Shown here piece after piece: positions 7,344 through 13,668 of a stretch of 47,300 nucleotides of DNA; position 1 is the first letter of the stretch, and every line of letters begins with the position of its first letter. Origin of the DNA: a virus. The notes under the pieces are model-generated. The model did not search any database, had not been told where the DNA came from, and worked only from the letters and a program-made list of their open reading frames with translations. The position numbers were made by a program, and so were the translations under genes. Location: the IMG/VR virus record IMGVR_UViG_3300033991_000022, positions 1-47,300 of that record; one strand, written 5' to 3'.

Positions 7344-7365
7344 GCAGACAGCTCCCGCTGTCCAC
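7344..7365 (+). repeat. Half copy of the double-hairpin element
   Basis: A 22-base stretch, GCAGACAGCTCCCGCTGTCC followed by AC, matches hairpin 1 plus the start of the linker of the 6806/10916 element. It lies just upstream of the ribosome site of the zinc-ribbon gene; hairpin 2 is missing. Confidence 0.8.
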
Positions 7366-7462
7366 TTTATAAATACTGTGCATATCCATAGAATATACAC
7401 CACAGGTCTATCGCCCAGTCTAATCGCCGCAAGTCAAAAAGATAAAGCCCGAGGCAGCAATA

Positions 7463-7490
7463 AAAGGGCATGATTTTCACCATGCCCTTT
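7463..7490 (-). terminator. Probable leftward intrinsic terminator
   Basis: A perfect 10-bp stem, AAAGGGCATG (7463-7472) / CATGCCCTTT (7481-7490), with an eight-base loop. Read leftward, the stem runs straight into TTTTATT. It lies 43 bases past the stop of the 231-aa gene, in a 204-bp gap (7330-7533) with no other gene, so it probably ends or attenuates the first leftward transcript. Confidence 0.65.
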
Positions 7491-7533
7491 CATTGCCCAA
7501 ATATCCTGACATATCCTCTATTTGATTAGTAAC

Positions 7534-8229
7534 CTACTTCTTTGTTGACTTTTTGCCTTTCGACTCTTCCGTTTCCGCCGGTGCCTTTGCGCCGGGTATC
7601 AAATTCCCCTGCCCTGAATTATCCCACTCCGCCTTCGCCGCCAGGTAATCAGGATCTTTCAATGATTCCAATTCACGAGGCGCACTATACGCGGAACCTT
7701 TTGCGGTCAGCACGTCATACCGCTCCTTGTGATTCCGCTCTAAAACCTGCGTCCATTTGGTTATTCCCTCATTGACAAGGGATTGGGGAATTGGAACAGA
7801 CTTCCCGCTTCCGCCGCCGCCGCCGGTTGACTTTGCTATCCTTGACAGGTTTTCCATTTTAGTCATCTTATCCGTCCTGGCGTCAAACCTTGTGACGTGC
7901 CAACCAGGCTGCAAAACCTGCGTCCCGAGTTTGGTTTCTACAGAGGTATAATAACACTTGACCTCTACTTCTACCATGTTTCCGGGAATTGTAAAATCAG
8001 CCGCCGCGTCTATAAAGAGTTTAGTCGTTTCATTCTTAAACGACTGCAGCGCAGCCTTCTCGGCGTTGACCGCTATCGCCTGCTCTGTATCCGTTATCAC
8101 TTTGTCAACGTCTTTCCTGCCCGCCTGTTCCATTAAAGCCTTTAGTTGTTCAGGGTTAGACTTTAACAGTTCTAAAAAAATGTCCTTCGCAGCGTCGGTA
8201 ACATTTATTGGAACGCTTACATTATTCAT
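7534..8229 (-). CDS. Hypothetical protein with Gly-rich linker, first gene of the leftward operon
   Basis: A 231-aa protein. The N-terminal half is helical (residues 8-75) followed by a beta-rich part. A flexible STGGGGGSGKS linker near 134-144 joins a C-terminal segment that ends in a Lys-rich tail (KGKKSTKK). It is the first leftward gene after the control region and has its own downstream terminator, so it may be an abundant early product. Weak ribosome site (AAGGATAGACTACG). A sigma-54-like element at 8351-8366 points at it. No family recognised. Confidence 0.6.
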   Translation of the reverse strand: MNNVSVPINVTDAAKDIFLELLKSNPEQLKALMEQAGRKDVDKVITDTEQAIAVNAEKAALQSFKNETTKLFIDAAADFTIPGNMVEVEVKCYYTSVETKLGTQVLQPGWHVTRFDARTDKMTKMENLSRIAKSTGGGGGSGKSVPIPQSLVNEGITKWTQVLERNHKERYDVLTAKGSAYSAPRELESLKDPDYLAAKAEWDNSGQGNLIPGAKAPAETEESKGKKSTKK

Positions 8230-8350
8230 CGTAGTCTATCCTTTCCGTATAGAGTAAAGAAACCCTATCCTTCAGGATATGCCAGGAATATTCAGTTGTC
8301 AAAGAACACATGTCAATGAACCCATTTCCCCTAGCCGCACCCCTTACTAT

Positions 8351-8366
8351 TGCAAAAATCATGCCA
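8351..8366 (-). promoter_or_regulatory. Sigma-54-like -24/-12 element facing the leftward operon
   Basis: Read leftward the sequence is TGGCATGATTTTTGCA, which fits the sigma-54 consensus TGGCACR-N4-TTGCW with one mismatch. Predicted transcription would start near 8340, about 110 bases before the first leftward gene. Confidence 0.5.
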
Positions 8367-8422
8367 ATAAACCAATAAAACCACGGTCTGTAGATACCTA
8401 TGTTTATTAGTTCTATAGCCAT

Positions 8423-8440
8423 ACTATACATATGTTTAGT
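8423..8440. promoter_or_regulatory. CATATG-centred operator palindrome, single site
   Basis: ACTATACATATGTTTAGT, two asymmetric positions away from the perfect palindrome ACTAAACATATGTTTAGT. One of seven sites in the control region. Confidence 0.65.
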
Positions 8441-8450
8441 ATCTAAGGTG

Positions 8451-8462
8451 TCAGATTTCTGA
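8451..8462. promoter_or_regulatory. TCAGATTTCTGA palindrome, copy 1
   Basis: TCAGA-TT-TCTGA is a perfect inverted repeat; the extended form recurs at 8526-8539. Probably a binding site for a second small dimeric regulator. Confidence 0.45.
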
Positions 8463-8525
8463 GGCGGTGTGTCAAAAAATCCTATAAAATCCCATACAAC
8501 CAATAAAAACGCCATTCTATACACT

Positions 8526-8539
8526 ATCAGATTTCTGAT
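8526..8539. promoter_or_regulatory. TCAGATTTCTGA palindrome, copy 2
   Basis: ATCAGATTTCTGAT, a perfect 14-bp inverted repeat around TT, sharing its 12-base core with 8451-8462. The copies are 75 bases apart. Confidence 0.45.
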
Positions 8540-8562
8540 GCTAACGTCAACTATTTGTCACT

Positions 8563-8595
8563 ACTAAACATATGTGTAGTTGACATATGTTTAGG
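8563..8595. promoter_or_regulatory. Tandem pair of CATATG operator palindromes
   Basis: ACTAAACATATGTGTAGT (8563-8580) and AGTTGACATATGTTTAGG (8578-8595). The CATATG cores at 8569 and 8584 are exactly 15 bp apart, so the 18-bp sites overlap by three bases. Confidence 0.7.
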
Positions 8596-8625
8596 CAGTT
8601 GTCAAAACGAAACCACTTTTCCTAT

Positions 8626-8641
8626 TGGCATAATTTTTGCT
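8626..8641 (+). promoter_or_regulatory. Sigma-54-like element, rightward, left half of a dyad
   Basis: TGGCATAATTTTTGCT fits the sigma-54 -24/-12 pattern (GG and GC ten bases apart). It forms a 36-bp inverted repeat (8625-8660) with the leftward element at 8644-8659; the two face each other with -12 elements nearly touching. Confidence 0.5.
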
Positions 8642-8643
8642 AT

Positions 8644-8659
8644 AGCAAGAATCGTGCCA
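8644..8659 (-). promoter_or_regulatory. Sigma-54-like element, leftward, right half of a dyad
   Basis: Read leftward it is TGGCACGATTCTTGCT, matching every defined position of the consensus TGGCACR-N4-TTGCW. It is the partner of 8626-8641 in a face-to-face dyad and directly abuts the triple operator array at 8660-8707. It could fire the leftward operon. Confidence 0.55.
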
Positions 8660-8707
8660 ACTATACATATGTTACCTAAACACATGTTTACTAAACATAT
8701 GTTAAGT
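8660..8707. promoter_or_regulatory. Triple tandem CATATG operator array
   Basis: Three 18-bp sites start at 8660 (ACTATACATATGTTACCT), 8675 (CCTAAACACATGTTTACT) and 8690 (ACTAAACATATGTTAAGT). Each is offset by exactly 15 bp and overlaps the next by three bases. Regular phasing suggests cooperative binding of a dimeric regulator, or an upstream activator array for the adjacent sigma-54-like element. Confidence 0.7.
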
Positions 8708-8739
8708 AGTCCCTGGTATCAATACCCTTTAAAAACCAG

Positions 8740-8812
8740 ACCATTGTGTAAATTCTATCTATATATATTCATATATTCATATTCTTATATTCTTATATCT
8801 TAAAAAAAAAAA
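8740..8812. other. AT-rich tract, candidate DNA-unwinding element
   Basis: Almost pure A/T with repeated ATATTC / CTTATA steps ending in a run of eleven A (8802-8812). Such tracts are typical of replication origins and of bent or easily melted promoter DNA. Its place between the operator arrays and the rightward promoters fits an origin, but no iteron with a known initiator was identified. Confidence 0.4.
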
Positions 8813-8855
8813 CACGGATCCCTTTATAAATAGGATACCCAAAGCCATTGAAAAA

Positions 8856-8873
8856 ACAATACAAATGTATTGT
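8856..8873. promoter_or_regulatory. ACAATACA/TGTATTGT palindrome, copy 1
   Basis: Perfect 8+8 inverted repeat around AA. An imperfect second copy lies at 9054-9071, and a compact CAATA/TATTG version at 9246-9256. Confidence 0.5.
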
Positions 8874-8958
8874 CTTTAGAAAATGCTATAGATGTAATGG
8901 TAGTGTGCCTTTACACCTACTAAGGAATTAGTTAGTTGACACAATCCAGAAAAAATTG

Positions 8959-8990
8959 TTGACATAAAATACTACACATATGTTTATAAT
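8959..8990 (+). promoter_or_regulatory. Sigma-70-like promoter with an operator in its spacer
   Basis: TTGACA (8959-8964) and TATAAT (8985-8990) are both perfect, but the spacer is 20 bases, longer than the usual 17. The spacer carries a CATATG operator copy (8971-8988), so a bound regulator would occlude polymerase, or an activator would need to compensate for the long spacer. Confidence 0.5.
8971..8988. promoter_or_regulatory. CATATG operator overlapping a promoter
   Basis: ACTACACATATGTTTATA, a seventh site of the family, placed between the -35 and -10 boxes of the 8959-8990 promoter. Confidence 0.6.
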
Positions 8991-9053
8991 GTAGCAATGC
9001 GTTTCGTATCAATATTCTATAGCATCGATGTTACACTCTCTTTTTTGCTAAAA

Positions 9054-9071
9054 ACGATACGTTTGTATTGT
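9054..9071. promoter_or_regulatory. ACGATACG/TGTATTGT palindrome, copy 2
   Basis: Same length and layout as 8856-8873 with two mismatched positions in the left arm. Probably a second site for the same regulator. Confidence 0.45.
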
Positions 9072-9132
9072 ATATGCACGGCACTGTAAGTCAAATAGTT
9101 TTTTTGTTGTCAATTTGACTAATCACGTTATT

Positions 9133-9148
9133 TGGCACGATTTTTGCT
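9133..9148 (+). promoter_or_regulatory. Sigma-54-like element, rightward, perfect consensus
   Basis: TGGCACGATTTTTGCT matches every defined position of TGGCACR-N4-TTGCW. It forms a 35-bp dyad with the leftward element 9150-9165. Transcription would begin near 9160, about 300 bases before the first rightward gene. Confidence 0.6.
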
Positions 9149-9149
9149 A

Positions 9150-9165
9150 GGCAAAAACCATGCCA
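9150..9165 (-). promoter_or_regulatory. Sigma-54-like element, leftward, weaker half of a dyad
   Basis: Read leftward it is TGGCATGGTTTTTGCC, with two deviations from the consensus. It faces the 9133 element across a TAG centre, repeating the geometry seen at 8625-8660. Confidence 0.4.
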
Positions 9166-9403
9166 GCGGCGCGGCGTTGTTCTGGTGGTTGTACCTTTAC
9201 CGCTCAAACTGCCGTGATGTGCTAAGTTGTTGACTGTGTGAAGTACAATAGTATTGAGTATGCGACCGGGGTATGCCGCCAGACGCCCTTCGCCGCGCTG
9301 CGGCTAGGCGCAAATAGTTTGTTTCGCTTCAGATGTCTCAAACGTTGAACCAACAATAATATGCTCGTAGAATTTACACCGGCCTAATTTACGACGATTT
9401 TTC

Positions 9404-9433
9404 TTGACATACAATATAGATATGTGGTATAAT
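9404..9433 (+). promoter_or_regulatory. Strong sigma-70 promoter for the rightward operon
   Basis: Perfect TTGACA (9404-9409) and TATAAT (9428-9433) with an 18-base spacer, 24 bases before the first rightward ATG at 9458 and its AGGGGGT ribosome site. The best conventional promoter in the window. Confidence 0.8.
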
Positions 9434-9457
9434 ATATAGGGATAGGGGGTACGGGTT

Positions 9458-9988
9458 ATGTTAGAGAAGGTAATAGAGCCGATAAGTATAGAGCGCAAAG
9501 TTCCTTTTGCGGACGAGTTCCGCCGGCTTGCAGACGACATAGCGACTTCTTTACGCATATCATTAGATGCAGACGACATCACTGACATAGAGGCTGCTGG
9601 GCGGCAGGCATTAGCGGCGATGCTGGCTTTATACGCTGATGGAGACTTGCCGCCGAAGCAGGCATTTACTTTTTTGAAGTCACTCGCAGAGCGTAAAACT
9701 CCTGACCCGGTGCAAAAGGTAGAGCAGACCACACAGGTAGACATGCGTGTGCTGGTACAGGGTTTAATTACCGACAATCCTGCTGCTTTACAATCTGCGT
9801 TGGACAGGGCTTCGGAGGCTCGCAGGGAGATAGCGGCTCGGTTACAAAACGACGCTCCTTTACAACTTTCATCCCCGACTGTAGATGGTGGTGTTTCTTT
9901 AACTCTCAAAGAGCCTGATGAGGTGCAGAACATAAGGACTGGGCATGATACCACAGATGACTGGCAAAGATTTCGTAACATTCCTTGA
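9458..9988 (+). CDS. Possible small terminase subunit
   Basis: A 176-aa acidic, mostly helical protein, the first gene of the rightward operon directly after a strong promoter. Its position near the large terminase, its size and its helical content fit a small terminase subunit (DNA recognition for packaging), but no diagnostic motif is visible and the assignment rests on context. The heptose genes lie between it and the large terminase. Its 3' end overlaps the cupin gene by 44 bases. Confidence 0.55.
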   Translation: MLEKVIEPISIERKVPFADEFRRLADDIATSLRISLDADDITDIEAAGRQALAAMLALYADGDLPPKQAFTFLKSLAERKTPDPVQKVEQTTQVDMRVLVQGLITDNPAALQSALDRASEARREIAARLQNDAPLQLSSPTVDGGVSLTLKEPDEVQNIRTGHDTTDDWQRFRNIP

Positions 9989-10322
9989 CTCTTTAAGATT
10001 CCCGCGTGATGATGCTCATAAATGGGGTTATCAGCTTCGCTTTCTCAATACTTCTCTTTATGCGGCTAAATTTCTCATCTTTACCAATTCCCTCCCAGGC
10101 TCTTTACATCATCACGCGGACAAGAAGGACGAAACGTTTATTTGTTTAGCTGGTAAGGTGTGGGTAGAGTGTCCAGACTCGGCTGGCTGCATAATGACGC
10201 CGGGCGATGTTTTTCACATCCCCTACTTTACAAAGCATCGCAGCAGGGCTTTAGAGTATCCTGCTGTTATTTTAGAGGTATCTACTGAGGATTCTGATGA
10301 GTACACGTTTAGGGTTACTTAG
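9945..10322 (+). CDS. Cupin-domain protein, probable sugar-modifying enzyme
   Basis: A 125-aa single cupin. Motif 1 is GSLHHHADKKDETFICLAGK (near residue 49) with metal-ligand His and Glu; motif 2 is PGDVFHIPYFTKH (near 84) with the fourth ligand His. Small cupins of this type include sugar isomerases and epimerases. Since it precedes a heptose kinase and phosphatase, a role in nucleotide-sugar or heptose metabolism is likely but the reaction cannot be read from sequence. The start is uncertain between 9945 and 9957. Confidence 0.7.
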   Translation: MIPQMTGKDFVTFLDSLRFPRDDAHKWGYQLRFLNTSLYAAKFLIFTNSLPGSLHHHADKKDETFICLAGKVWVECPDSAGCIMTPGDVFHIPYFTKHRSRALEYPAVILEVSTEDSDEYTFRVT

Positions 10323-10342
10323 TAAACTGGAGGCCGATAAAG

Positions 10343-11287
10343 ATGTATAAGAACTTTAGAATAGCTGTTATGGGTGACTTTATGGTAGACGAGTGGTGGA
10401 GAGCTGAGTCATTAAAGATTAGTCCCGAGGCACCGGTGCTGGATATTATCAATCCTGTGCTTATACAGAGAAGTGCAGGTGGGGCTGGTAACGTGGCGCG
10501 GAACTTGCTTGCGCTTGGTGCGCATGTAGACCTTTACGGTATTATAGGTGACGATGAGGTTGGTAATGCACTTTCTAATGAATTATCGGCTGCTGGAGCT
10601 GTATGGAAGGTAGATTGTGTCAGAGGCTTTGAGACACACCGTAAAATCAGGTACTGTGCTGATGGGAATGTACTTTTTAGAGTTAGCAAGGACAGGTGTA
10701 GGGCAGTACCGGAAAAGTGCGGAACTGTTCCAGTTCTAAATTACCATGCCTTTATAATCTCTGATTACAATAAAGGAGCTATGACTGAGACTACTATTAT
10801 GCGAGTTATGAGAGGTGCTCAGGAGAAGCCAGTCTTCGTAGACCCTAAGTTTGATAATATCTCTCTTTACAAGGGCGCAGAAATTATAAAGTTTAACAAG
10901 GCTGAGGCGCTGGCGGCTGAACAGCGTAGCTGTTCGGGCAGACAGCTCCCGCTGTCCACTCTGCAGAATCACGAATATTCGATATCGGTTTTGCAGGACA
11001 GACTTCTTGCTAATAACGTAGTAGTCACTTTAGGACATGCTGGGATGGAGGTAATAGACGAGGAGGGAAACATTACTGACATACCAGGCAGGGAGGTAGC
11101 TGTATCTGACGTTACCGGGGCTGGCGATACGGCGATAGCTGTATTGACTTTAGAATACTTGAGGAGCGGTGGAGATATAGTAAAGGCAGCATATTTAGCC
11201 AATTATGCTTGTTCTTTAGTGGTACAGAAGCGGATGACGGCTGTGGTGACGGTGGAAGAGTTACTGGAGGAACTCAATAATGAATAA
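10343..11287 (+). CDS. hldE: D-glycero-D-manno-heptose-7-phosphate kinase (HldE N-terminal domain type)
   Basis: A 314-aa PfkB/ribokinase-family sugar kinase: start VMGDFMVDEWW, substrate-loop AGGAGNVARN (near 45), catalytic DVTGAGDTAIA (near 256). The start and glycine loop match the RfaE/HldE kinase domain, which phosphorylates heptose-7-phosphate at C1. Bacterial HldE is about 475 aa with a C-terminal adenylyltransferase; that half is absent here, as in stand-alone HldA. Residues 192-206 (AEQRSCSGRQLPLST) come from an inserted 44-bp palindromic element placed after the KFNKAEA segment, where homologues have a variable loop. Ribosome site GGAGG; eight-base overlap with the phosphatase gene. 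Confidence 0.82.
   Translation: MYKNFRIAVMGDFMVDEWWRAESLKISPEAPVLDIINPVLIQRSAGGAGNVARNLLALGAHVDLYGIIGDDEVGNALSNELSAAGAVWKVDCVRGFETHRKIRYCADGNVLFRVSKDRCRAVPEKCGTVPVLNYHAFIISDYNKGAMTETTIMRVMRGAQEKPVFVDPKFDNISLYKGAEIIKFNKAEALAAEQRSCSGRQLPLSTLQNHEYSISVLQDRLLANNVVVTLGHAGMEVIDEEGNITDIPGREVAVSDVTGAGDTAIAVLTLEYLRSGGDIVKAAYLANYACSLVVQKRMTAVVTVEELLEELNNE
10916..10959 (+). repeat. Double-hairpin palindromic element, copy B (in-frame, in the heptose kinase)
   Basis: Identical over 44 bases to the reverse complement of 6806-6849, and read in the same frame, giving the same 15-residue peptide. The sharp loss of identity at both ends marks it as a discrete inserted unit rather than shared gene ancestry. 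Confidence 0.9.
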
Positions 11288-11954
11288 AGCAATTTTTATG
11301 GATAGGGATGGTGTAATAAACAAGTGGGAGCATGGTGATAAAGATGTTCCCGAAAGCTGGTATGTACTCAAGTGGGAGGATTTCGAGTTCTTGCCGGGAG
11401 TTATGGATGCTTTCAAATTGATAGCTGCGTCTGATTACTTAGCTATTATAGTTAGTAATCAGTCAGGAATAGAGCGTGGGTTTGCGACTTATGATGAAAT
11501 TGACGGGATATTTGATTTTATGTCTTCTGAGATTTACGATGGGGCTGGAATAATGCCGGAGTATTACTTTTGTCCTCACTCTCCGGATGCTGGTTGTGCT
11601 TGTCGTAAGCCTTCGCCTGGGATGCTTTACAAGGCTGCGATAGAGCATGATATAGACTTATCAAAGAGTTGGATGGTGGGGGATAGTGATACGGATATTT
11701 GGGCTGCAAAGGCTGCTGGTATTACTAAGCTAATTAAGGTTATTGATTGTGGAAGGTACAAAGAACTTAAAGAGATGTCCGAAATAGAGCGTGGGTTTGC
11801 GACTTATGATGAAATTGACGGGATATTTGATTTTATGTCTTCCGGCGCAACGGTTGCTTTAGGTGCGCCTGAGATGTATTGTTATTTTGTACCTCGTTTG
11901 TTTCGAGCTGTAGAGTTTATACTAGAGTTAGACGGTGGGTGCTGCTCCATATGA
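11280..11954 (+). CDS. gmhB: D-glycero-D-manno-heptose-1,7-bisphosphate phosphatase (GmhB) with internal duplication
   Basis: A HAD-family phosphatase with all GmhB signatures: nucleophile motif FMDRDGVIN (D8, D10), SNQSG (59-63), zinc-loop CPH...CAC (C98, H100, C106, C108), RKPSPG (109-114), and GDSDTD (134-139). It would remove the C7 phosphate from heptose-1,7-bisphosphate, the step after the kinase. Family length is about 180-190 aa; here it is 224 aa because residues 64-83 are duplicated exactly at 169-188, followed by an unrelated tail. The catalytic core is intact. It overlaps the terminase start (ATGA). Confidence 0.85.
   Translation: MNKAIFMDRDGVINKWEHGDKDVPESWYVLKWEDFEFLPGVMDAFKLIAASDYLAIIVSNQSGIERGFATYDEIDGIFDFMSSEIYDGAGIMPEYYFCPHSPDAGCACRKPSPGMLYKAAIEHDIDLSKSWMVGDSDTDIWAAKAAGITKLIKVIDCGRYKELKEMSEIERGFATYDEIDGIFDFMSSGATVALGAPEMYCYFVPRLFRAVEFILELDGGCCSI
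11468..11527 (+). repeat. 60-bp exact direct repeat, copy 1
   Basis: Identical to 11783-11842 (offset 315 bases, 105 codons, so in frame). It lies in the GmhB core just after the SNQSG motif. Confidence 0.95.
11783..11842 (+). repeat. 60-bp exact direct repeat, copy 2
   Basis: Second copy near the GmhB C-terminus. Identity without a single silent change implies a recent duplication or ongoing homogenisation. Confidence 0.95.
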
Positions 11955-13462
11955 GACTTCCTAGCCGCACATCTTTTCCTGCTCCGACTCCTGAGGAGCG
12001 CAGGAGAAACATAGCTGCTTTAAAATGGGGTTTGTTTGACCGCTTTGGATATACTCCTCATTCAGCACAGATAGACTTTCATCTTTCTCCTGCGCGCTTC
12101 AGGATGATAATAGCTGGTACTAGAGGCGGTAAGAGCCGTGCCGCTGGCGAAGAGGCTGTTCCTTACTTATTTGCAGGTGCTACCAGGATATGGATAGTAG
12201 GTCAGAATTACTCTTTAACCGAGAAAGAGTTTAGATATGTTTATGATAGGATGACCTCGCAGGAAGTCCTGGGTATGTTCAGTGGTGTATCGCCTTTAGA
12301 GAATGCTGTTTACAATGAATCACAGGGTAATATGTTTATCAGGACTAAGTGGGGCAGCACAGTGAAGTGCATCTCGCTAGAGAAACCAGGAGGTGCTTTT
12401 GGTGAAGAAGTAGACCTGATAATAATGTCTGAGGCTGCCCAGATTAAGAATCCAAAGCGTATATTTCAGCAAGTATTGAGAGGGCGTCTAGCTTCGAGAC
12501 TTGGTGATGTAATCATTCCGACTACTCCTGCAGGTAGGAAACCGAAGCATGACGACGAAGAATGGCTTTTTGAGATGTACAATAAGGGCTTAGACCCTGA
12601 CGAGGAGGGTTACTTTACCAGGGAGTGGCCGAGTTGGGAGAATCCAGCGTTCATGGAGAATCCTTACGAGCTGCGAGCGGAGTTAGACCCTCTCATATTT
12701 GCTGAGCAATATGAAGGTCGGTTTGTTGTTTTCACTGGTGCGTTATACTCAAAATTCTCTCCTGAAATTCACGTTATAGCCCCCTTTAAGATTCCGACGC
12801 ACTGGTATAGATATGAGGCGATAGACCCTGGTTTTAGTGGTGAGTTTGCCTGGATAGCAGCTGTAGTGTCCGAAGCTGGCAATGTTTTCATAATAGATGA
12901 GTATTCTGACTCAGAATGTTTATATAAAGATAGAGTAGAGGCGATAAAGAATAGGCGATGTGAAGAGTATGGGATACCTCATGGTATGTGGGACGTATTT
13001 GCGAGAAAGAATAATATTAGGACTACTTTATACATAGACCCTGAAGACCCGCAGTGTCTTGCTGAATTGATGACTTTAGGTTTACCTGGCTTAAAAGCTA
13101 ACAACAACGTAATGGTGGGAATAGATAGAGTATCGCGCAGGCTGAACTGGAGTAGCATACACACCCCTTCCTTGTATGTAACTGCTGATTGTCTGAGTAC
13201 TGTCGAGTGTTTCGAGAAGCACAGTTGGGGCGAGAAGAATACTGTTGGTATTAGAAAGCCTGCTAATGATAAGTATAAGCACAAGATGGACTGTGTTCGA
13301 TATATCTGTGCTGGCAGTATTGTTCCGTCTCCTCCTCCAGTTCAGCCTATGCCTCAAGAAGAGACATTATGGGAAATGATGATGCAGTTGTCGAATAGGT
13401 TTCAGAGAGACCCGTATGCTTTATCTGCCTATGAGCGGAGAATGGGAGGAGTATATAGATGA
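11951..13462 (+). CDS. terL: Terminase large subunit (packaging ATPase-nuclease)
   Basis: A 503-aa protein that powers DNA packaging into the prohead. ATPase domain: Walker A IIAGTRGGKSRAAG (56-62 core), Walker B with catalytic acid DLIIMSEAAQ (155-162). Nuclease domain: EAIDPGFSGEFA (first acid D292), DEYSDSE, and a C-terminal KHKMDCVRYICAG supplying the last acid. The start is taken at ATG 11951, overlapping the GmhB stop as ATGA; the frame is open further upstream, but that stretch is the GmhB gene in another frame. Confidence 0.93.
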   Translation: MRLPSRTSFPAPTPEERRRNIAALKWGLFDRFGYTPHSAQIDFHLSPARFRMIIAGTRGGKSRAAGEEAVPYLFAGATRIWIVGQNYSLTEKEFRYVYDRMTSQEVLGMFSGVSPLENAVYNESQGNMFIRTKWGSTVKCISLEKPGGAFGEEVDLIIMSEAAQIKNPKRIFQQVLRGRLASRLGDVIIPTTPAGRKPKHDDEEWLFEMYNKGLDPDEEGYFTREWPSWENPAFMENPYELRAELDPLIFAEQYEGRFVVFTGALYSKFSPEIHVIAPFKIPTHWYRYEAIDPGFSGEFAWIAAVVSEAGNVFIIDEYSDSECLYKDRVEAIKNRRCEEYGIPHGMWDVFARKNNIRTTLYIDPEDPQCLAELMTLGLPGLKANNNVMVGIDRVSRRLNWSSIHTPSLYVTADCLSTVECFEKHSWGEKNTVGIRKPANDKYKHKMDCVRYICAGSIVPSPPPVQPMPQEETLWEMMMQLSNRFQRDPYALSAYERRMGGVYR

Positions 13463-13668
13463 ATGATATGATGAGATATGCTATGGAAAAAGCAGCAAAG
13501 ACTTTTGGTGGTTCAGATGGTATGTTTAATCTTGCTTGCTTGTCCAATTCTATAACTCGGATTTGTGGGATTAAGGGTGTTATTGATGGAGAGATTCTTC
13601 GCTGTTTGCTTGTCGGAAGGAACGATGTGCTGCCCTTGTCAGGCGGGGCGCACTTTAGACTAATATGA
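13459..13668 (+). CDS. Hypothetical protein, 69 aa
   Basis: Small protein of unknown function between the terminase and structural genes. Strong ribosome site (GGGAGGAGTATATAG). It overlaps both neighbours by four bases (ATGA junctions), so it belongs to the same translational chain. Confidence 0.6.
   Translation: MNDMMRYAMEKAAKTFGGSDGMFNLACLSNSITRICGIKGVIDGEILRCLLVGRNDVLPLSGGAHFRLI

Larger units (their letters stand above)
8230..9457. other. Divergent control region without convincing genes
   Basis: This 1.2-kb AT-rich stretch separates the leftward and rightward operons. It holds several palindrome families, sigma-54-like and sigma-70-like promoter elements and an AT-rich tract, all listed separately. 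Short open frames here run across the operator palindromes and lack ribosome sites, so I do not call them genes. This is the natural place for early-promoter control and possibly the replication origin. Confidence 0.8.

Noticed and set aside
8222-8524. 100-aa leftward open frame in the control region
   Set aside because: It runs across a sigma-54-like element and an operator palindrome, has no ribosome site, and its composition is unlike the neighbouring genes.
8563-8707. Could the 15-bp-pitch repeats be a CRISPR array?
   Set aside because: Repeats are 18-bp palindromes overlapping by three bases with no spacers; there are no cas genes.
8555-8803. 82-aa rightward open frame in the control region
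   Set aside because: It spans the operator array and AT-rich tract, with no ribosome site.
9304-9981. Long leftward open frame opposite the first rightward gene
   Set aside because: It is the reverse shadow of the 176-aa gene, which has a strong promoter and ribosome site.
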